Source: Ornithinimicrobium sp. CNJ-824
GTDB taxonomy: Bacteria; Actinomycetota; Actinomycetes; Actinomycetales; Dermatophilaceae
Assembly: GCF_001942405.1 (NCBI RefSeq)
Contig: NZ_MKKA01000044.1
Coordinates: 124,001-188,000, forward strand
Reading direction: 5' to 3'
Length of the DNA: 64,000 nucleotides
Part shown: piece after piece, positions 59,994 to 64,000 of the stretch
Layout of the letters: every line of letters begins with the position of its first letter
Position numbering within the stretch: the stretch's first letter is position 1
Position numbers and translations under genes: made by a program
Notes under the pieces: model-generated
Seen by the model: the letters and a program-made list of their open reading frames with translations, nothing else
What the model was told of the DNA's origin: nothing
Databases searched by the model: none

Positions 59994-60772
59994 CGACCAC
60001 CGACACCGCCGGCACCACCGCTATCCGCACTACGGGACCGGCCTCCCGGCCCGACCGGCAGTGGTGGGCCCTCGGCCGGCTCCAGGTGGCCGACGCGCTC
60101 CGCGGGCTCACCGTCACGGCCCTGGTCACCCTCGTGGTCCTGGCCGTCATGGCCCTCGTGTCCCGCTGGCAGGGCTGGGACGTGGTGGTCATGGACGAGG
60201 TCGAGTGGGGCGGCCCGCCGCTCCTGATCGAGGGCGGCCGGACGGTCCTGTGGATCTCGCTCGTGGTGCTGCCGATCTCCGTCGGGATCGCGGCGATCGT
60301 GCACACGGTCGTCGGCACGGCCCGGTCCCGCGTCTACCTGGCGACCGGGGCCACGCGGCGGCAGGTCACGTTGGCCCACCTGCTGACCATCGGCGTGATG
60401 ACGGCCTACGTGCTCGCCGTCGCCGCTGTGGTGCTGCTGGTGCTGGGACGCGGCCCGGACGGTGCCCTCGACATCCTGGGGTCCGAGGTCGCGGGGGGTG
60501 GGGTCCAGGTCGCCGTGGTGGCGCTCGGGGCCGTCGTGGCCCCCCAGCTGGCCGCGGCCACCATCACGGCGCTGTTCCTGCGCTGGCCCTGGTGGGTCGG
60601 CACCTCCGTCCTGGTCGTCATCTTCGTCCTGCTGCCCCTGGTGGCCGGGTTCCTCCCGCCACTCGGCGAGGCGCTCGAGCGTGCCGACGCGTGGTGGGGC
60701 TCGGACCTGCTGACGGCCGCGGTCCTCGTCGTCGTCTTCGTCGGCATCATGCGCCGGGTCCCGGTGAAGTGA
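59990..60772 (+). CDS. ABC transporter permease
   Basis: 260 residues. About six hydrophobic helices: GLTVTALVTLVVLAVMALVS, VLWISLVVLPISVGIAAIVH, LLTIGVMTAYVLAVAAVVLL, VVALGAVVAPQLAAATITAL, SVLVVIFVLLPLVAGFL, LLTAAVLVVVFVGIM. Basic loop ARSRVYLATGATRRQVT resembles FtsX/ABC-2 coupling loops. Partner of the preceding ATPase. Confidence 0.83.
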   Translation: MTTTDTAGTTAIRTTGPASRPDRQWWALGRLQVADALRGLTVTALVTLVVLAVMALVSRWQGWDVVVMDEVEWGGPPLLIEGGRTVLWISLVVLPISVGIAAIVHTVVGTARSRVYLATGATRRQVTLAHLLTIGVMTAYVLAVAAVVLLVLGRGPDGALDILGSEVAGGGVQVAVVALGAVVAPQLAAATITALFLRWPWWVGTSVLVVIFVLLPLVAGFLPPLGEALERADAWWGSDLLTAAVLVVVFVGIMRRVPVK

Positions 60773-60773
60773 C

Positions 60774-60830
60774 ATGGTGACCAGGACGCCCGAGGAGTCG
60801 CAGCACCGGAGGGAGGCCGACGACCGATGA
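60774..60830 (+). CDS. possible 18-residue coupling ORF
   Basis: ATG at 60774 follows the permease stop by one base. The 18-residue frame (MVTRTPEESQHRREADDR) ends in a TGA that overlaps the next ATPase ATG (ATGA). It may only carry ribosomes across the gap between the two halves of the operon. GGAGGGAGG inside it could instead serve the next gene (spacing ~10). Confidence 0.3.
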   Translation: MVTRTPEESQHRREADDR

Positions 60831-61726
60831 TCGAGATCCAGGGCCTGACCAGGACCTACGGCACGACCACCGCCGTCGACGACGTGACCTTCACCGTGGA
60901 ACCAGGGCGGGTCACCGGCTTCCTCGGCCCCAACGGGGCGGGCAAGTCGACGACGATGCGGATGCTCTGCGCCCTCACCCGACCCACGTCCGGGCAGTCG
61001 CTCGTGCTGGGCCGCCGCTACGAGGAGATCCCCAACCCCGGGCGGACCGTTGGCGTCCTGCTGGACGCCCAGGCCCAGCACGGCGGCCGCACCGGCCGGG
61101 AGGCCCTGACGGTCAGCGCGCTGACCATGGGCCTGGACCGGCGGCGGGTCGACGAGATGCTGGAGCTGGTGGGTCTGACGCCCGCGGAGGCCCGGCGCCG
61201 GGTGGGCGGCTACTCCCTGGGGATGCGCCAGCGTCTCGGGATCGCCAACGCGCTCCTGGGGGACCCCCAGGTGCTGGTGCTCGACGAGCCGGCCAACGGG
61301 CTGGACCCGGCCGGGATCCACTGGATGCGCACCCTGCTGGCCGACTTCACCCGGGCCGGCGGAACCGCGCTGCTGTCCTCCCACCTGCTCCGGGAGGTGG
61401 AGGTCATCGCCGACGACCTCGTCGTCATCGGGCGTGGCCGGATCGTGGCCCGGGGCACCAAGGCCGAGCTGCTGGCCACCGGCGGTGCCGTCGTGCGGTC
61501 CGCGGACGACGTCACCCTGCTGGTCGCGCTGCAGCAGGCCGGTCTGGACGCCGTCGAGTCCCCGGGCGGAGGCCTGGTCGTGGAGGCCGAGCCGGCCGTC
61601 GTCGGCCGGGTCGCCGTCGACCGGGGGATCGCGCTGACCGAGCTGCGCCCCTCCGACGGGGGCGGCCTGGAGGAGCGTTTCCTGCAGCTGACCGCCGCCG
61701 ACGCACGTGAAGGAGTCCACCGATGA
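60827..61726 (+). CDS. ABC transporter ATP-binding protein
   Basis: 299 residues. Walker A GFLGPNGAGKSTTMRML, signature YSLGMRQRLGIANALLG, Walker B VLVLDEPANGLDPAGI, His in LLSSHLLREVEVIA. ABC-2 type (DrrA-like) ATPase with a C-terminal accessory domain. The signature and the following DPAGI match drug/bacitracin export ATPases. It overlaps the permease that follows. Confidence 0.9.
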   Translation: MIEIQGLTRTYGTTTAVDDVTFTVEPGRVTGFLGPNGAGKSTTMRMLCALTRPTSGQSLVLGRRYEEIPNPGRTVGVLLDAQAQHGGRTGREALTVSALTMGLDRRRVDEMLELVGLTPAEARRRVGGYSLGMRQRLGIANALLGDPQVLVLDEPANGLDPAGIHWMRTLLADFTRAGGTALLSSHLLREVEVIADDLVVIGRGRIVARGTKAELLATGGAVVRSADDVTLLVALQQAGLDAVESPGGGLVVEAEPAVVGRVAVDRGIALTELRPSDGGGLEERFLQLTAADAREGVHR

Positions 61727-62532
61727 GCACCACGACCGGCAGCCACCCCTCCGGCGGGGCCGCGACCCGGCCGCGGGGCGGGACCGAGGCGCCGGCGCGC
61801 CCCATACCCCTGCTCCGGCTGGTGCAGGTCGAGCTGCGCAAGATGGTCGACACCCGCTCGGGGCTGTGGCTGCTCGCCATCATCGCCGTCCTCAGCGTCG
61901 GCGCCGTCGTCCTCTTCCGGCTCTTCGGTCCGGAGGAGGGGCACACCTTCTACGGCTTCGCCGGGATGGCGCTGACCCCCCAGGCCTTCCTGCTGCCCGT
62001 CCTGGGCATCCTGCTGGTCACCAGCGAGTGGAGCCAGCGGGCCGGCCTGGTGACCTTCACCCTCGAGCCGCGACGTGGGCTGGTCGTGGTCGCCAAGTCG
62101 ATCGCCGCGGTCGTCGTCGGCCTCCTGGGCCTGGCGCTGCTGCTGGCCGTGGCCGCCGTCTTCGCGGCGGTCGCCGGCAGCGGCGACGTCTGGGACCTGG
62201 GGGCCCGCGAGCTGGGCTACTTCACGATCCTGCAGGTCCTGGCCATCATGCAGGGCGTGGCCTTCGGGCTGCTGCTGATGAACAGCACGGCCGCGATCGT
62301 GCTCTACTTCGCGCTCCCCGTGGCGATGAACCTGCTCATCACCTTCGTCGAGGTGCTGCGGGAGAACGCCGGGTGGTTCGACCTGGCGACCGGGCAGGCG
62401 CCGCTGTTGACGCAGGTGGCGCTCACCGGGGAGCAGTGGGCCCAGCTGGCGACGGTGGCCGCCCTGTGGATCGTGCTGCCGCTCGTGCTCGGCTGGGTGC
62501 GTCTGCGCAGGACCGAGATCAAGACCGCCTGA
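61723..62532 (+). CDS. ABC-2 family transporter permease
   Basis: 269 residues. After a 40-residue polar N-terminus (VQVELRKMVDTRSGLWLLA is the typical ABC-2 start helix) come about six hydrophobic segments, including FAGMALTPQAFLLPVLGILL and VTSEWSQRAGLVTFTLEPRR, the usual coupling segment. Last gene of the GntR-ABC operon, ATGA-coupled to its ATPase. Confidence 0.87.
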   Translation: MSTTTGSHPSGGAATRPRGGTEAPARPIPLLRLVQVELRKMVDTRSGLWLLAIIAVLSVGAVVLFRLFGPEEGHTFYGFAGMALTPQAFLLPVLGILLVTSEWSQRAGLVTFTLEPRRGLVVVAKSIAAVVVGLLGLALLLAVAAVFAAVAGSGDVWDLGARELGYFTILQVLAIMQGVAFGLLLMNSTAAIVLYFALPVAMNLLITFVEVLRENAGWFDLATGQAPLLTQVALTGEQWAQLATVAALWIVLPLVLGWVRLRRTEIKTA

Positions 62533-62565
62533 GGCGCCCGGCGTCGCTTCCGGCCCCGGGGACCG

Positions 62566-63033
62566 TCAGTCGTCCTCGAGCCGGGCGGGGAACCCGCCCG
62601 TGGCCACCGGCGACCACCGGGTCGGGGTGATCCGCAGCAACGACTTTCCCTGGGCGACCATCGCCTCGCGGTACTCGTCCCAGTCCGGGTGCTCCCCGGC
62701 CACGGCCCGGAAGTAGTCGACGAGCGGCTCGACCGACTCCGGGCAGTCGATCACCTCGCAGTCGCCGTCGACCTGCACCCAGGCGCCCCCGAAGTCGTCG
62801 GAGAGCACGACGACGCTCACCCGCGGGTCGCGCCGGGCGTTGCGTGTCTTGGCCCGCTCCGGGTAGGTCGAGACGACGATCCGGCCCTGCCCGTCCACGC
62901 CGCCGGTGACGGGGGATGCCTGCGGGCGGCCGTCCTGGCGGGTGGTGATGAGCACGAGGTGGTGGCGGGGGCGGACGAACTCCAGCAGCCCCTCCCGGTC
63001 GACGGTGGTGGTGGTCGCGACGGTCCTGGCCAT
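62566..63033 (-). CDS. PNPOx-like flavin/F420-binding protein
   Basis: 155 residues, split-barrel fold. GLLEFVRPRHHLVLITTRQDGRPQASPVTGGVD, VSTYPERAKTRNARRDPRVS and WVQVDGDCEVIDCPES match the Rv1155-like F420/FMN-dependent family (TIGR03618-type). Possible F420-dependent reductase. CAGACT is 6 nt before the ATG. Substrate unknown. Confidence 0.83.
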   Translation of the reverse strand: MARTVATTTTVDREGLLEFVRPRHHLVLITTRQDGRPQASPVTGGVDGQGRIVVSTYPERAKTRNARRDPRVSVVVLSDDFGGAWVQVDGDCEVIDCPESVEPLVDYFRAVAGEHPDWDEYREAMVAQGKSLLRITPTRWSPVATGGFPARLEDD

Positions 63034-63087
63034 GGGGCCAGTCTGTCACCGGGTGCGGGAGCACCGGCCCGTGGCTACCGTGGCGGG

Positions 63088-63324
63088 ATGAGCGATCAGC
63101 AGAGCACCGGAGGGGCCGAGGAGGCCGACGCCCGCCAGCAGGCGGCCGACTACGTCGTGGAGCGCACGGAGAGCTGGGACGAGGGCGCCCGTCCCGAGAC
63201 GGTCCGCGAGGACCTCGAGGAGGGGATGGCCCAGGCCGAGGTCGACGTCGACGCGGGCGAGCTGGACCGGATGGCCCAGGAGATCCACGACGACGGCAGC
63301 GCCGAGACGCCCGACGTCGGGTGA
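63088..63324 (+). CDS. small acidic hypothetical protein
   Basis: 78 residues, very acidic: QQAADYVVERTESWDEGARP, VREDLEEGMAQAEVDVDAGE, LDRMAQEIHDDG. Helical, no family recognised. TACCGT lies 6 nt before the ATG. The stop overlaps the next gene (GTGA), suggesting shared function with the phosphoesterase. Confidence 0.6.
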   Translation: MSDQQSTGGAEEADARQQAADYVVERTESWDEGARPETVREDLEEGMAQAEVDVDAGELDRMAQEIHDDGSAETPDVG

Positions 63325-63833
63325 GCGACCGGCTGCGGGTGCTGCTCGTGGCCGACACGCACGTGCCCAAGCGGGCCCGTGAGCTCCCGTCCGAGGTCTG
63401 GGGCGAGGTCGACCGCGCCGACGTGGTCGTCCACGCCGGCGACTGGGTCGACCCTGCGCTGCTCGACGAGCTCGAGGCCAGGGCGGCCCGGCTGGTGGGC
63501 GTCCACGGGAACAACGACGGCGGGGAACTGCGGCGTCGGCTCCCCGAGGTGGCCCGGACCGAGCTGGGGGGTATGCGGTGGGGCGTGGTCCACGAGACCG
63601 GCCCCCGGGCGCGGCGCGAGGAGCGCATGCGGGCGGCATACCCCGACCTGGACGTGCTCGTCTTCGGGCACAGCCACATCCCGTGGGACACCGCCGGGGA
63701 CGGCCTGCGCCTGCTCAACCCCGGGTCCCCGACCGACCGGCGGCGTCAGCCGTTCTGCACCTACATGACCTGCGAGGTCGGCGACGGCGTGCTCGGCGAG
63801 GTCGTGCTCCACCGGCTGCCACGGAGGAGCTGA
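63321..63833 (+). CDS. metallophosphoesterase (YfcE/MJ0936-like)
   Basis: 170 residues. VLLVADTHVPKRARELP (first metal Asp-His), VVVHAGDWVDPALLDEL (GDW), VHGNNDGGELR (GNND), and VFGHSHIPWDT (GHSH) are the four motifs of calcineurin-like phosphoesterases of the YfcE family, which hydrolyse phosphodiesters. GTG start coupled to the acidic small protein. Confidence 0.87.
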   Translation: MSDRLRVLLVADTHVPKRARELPSEVWGEVDRADVVVHAGDWVDPALLDELEARAARLVGVHGNNDGGELRRRLPEVARTELGGMRWGVVHETGPRARREERMRAAYPDLDVLVFGHSHIPWDTAGDGLRLLNPGSPTDRRRQPFCTYMTCEVGDGVLGEVVLHRLPRRS

Positions 63834-63836
63834 GGC

Positions 63837-64000
63837 GTGGACTGGCTGGCCCCCACCCTGGCCGTGCTGGGTCTCGGCGGCATGGTCCTGGCCCTCGTCA
63901 GCGGCCCGTTGGAACGGTGGGTCCCCGTCAGCGAGCCGCTCGTGGCCCTCGCCGTCGGTGTGCTCGTCGGGCCGGCCGCCCTGGGCCTCGTGCGGCTGGA
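63837..64000 (+). CDS. cation:proton antiporter, N-terminal part (cut by window edge)
   Basis: GTG at 63837 after the phosphoesterase stop by three bases. The ~54 visible residues form two hydrophobic helices with a turn ERWVPVSEPLVA and GVLVGPAALGLV, as at the start of CPA1-type Na+/H+ antiporters. The frame runs off the end. Family call tentative because only the first two helices are seen. Confidence 0.6.
   Translation, partial: MDWLAPTLAVLGLGGMVLALVSGPLERWVPVSEPLVALAVGVLVGPAALGLVRL

Overview
The window is about 73% G+C by eye. It has GTG/TTG starts, ATGA/GTGA stop-start overlaps, actinobacterial -10 hexamers (TANNNT) and gene families typical of Actinomycetota: BTAD/SARP regulators, an F420/flavin LLM oxidoreductase, a DinB-like mycothiol-type protein, a GntR/YtrA-ABC operon, RNase J and a lycopene cyclase. 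I infer a high-GC actinobacterium, plausibly Intrasporangiaceae/Ornithinimicrobiaceae, but no rRNA or tRNA gene was seen to confirm this.

Region by region. 1-10.0 kb is a defence/toxin island: a partial VapC, a vapBC pair, a four-gene Wadjet type II plasmid-defence operon (jetABCD, minus strand) and a Phd/VapC-type pair. 10-21.3 kb holds a TPP enzyme plus cyclase operon, a BTAD-NB-ARC regulator divergent from a methyltransferase, a carboxyethylornithine-synthase-like dehydrogenase, a relic of a contractile injection system (tail sheath fused to part of an AAA+ ATPase) and a glutathione peroxidase. 21.3-29 kb carries an LLM oxidoreductase, an LtaS-like sulfatase, a MetX-like hydrolase, a third vapBC, an SQR-like flavoprotein and a phosphofructokinase with PPi-type residues. 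29-34.4 kb has two divergent operons: M20 amidohydrolase plus diaminopropionate ammonia-lyase, and SDR plus flavin monooxygenase plus BASS transporter. 34.4-50 kb is mostly housekeeping: adenine deaminase, LhgO, gamma carbonic anhydrase, UbiB kinase, rhodanese with a CsoR-like operator, RNase J, an ABC exporter, lycopene cyclase, CtlX-like amidinohydrolase and sugar-nucleotide-type dehydrogenases. 50-58 kb has a TY-Chap-like protein, a divergent small protein/XRE-nSTAND-WD40 pair and an alpha/beta hydrolase fused to a BTAD DNA-binding region. 58-62.5 kb is a GntR(YtrA)-ABC-permease-ABC-permease operon behind a perfect 42-bp palindrome. The end holds a PNPOx-like protein, a phosphoesterase and the start of a cation:proton antiporter.

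Three window-wide patterns stand out. (1) The octamer GGTATGCC/GGCATACC occurs 25 times, in five of the six possible codon registers and once between genes, against about 2 expected from base composition. (2) At least 16 genes have a TANNNT/CANNNT hexamer exactly 6-7 nt before the start codon, the layout of leaderless transcripts. (3) About 20 single-base frameshifts break otherwise complete genes, mostly one-base losses in G/C-rich runs. I read these mainly as consensus sequencing errors and annotate the genes as whole, marking each break.

No CRISPR array, insertion sequence, tRNA or rRNA was seen.
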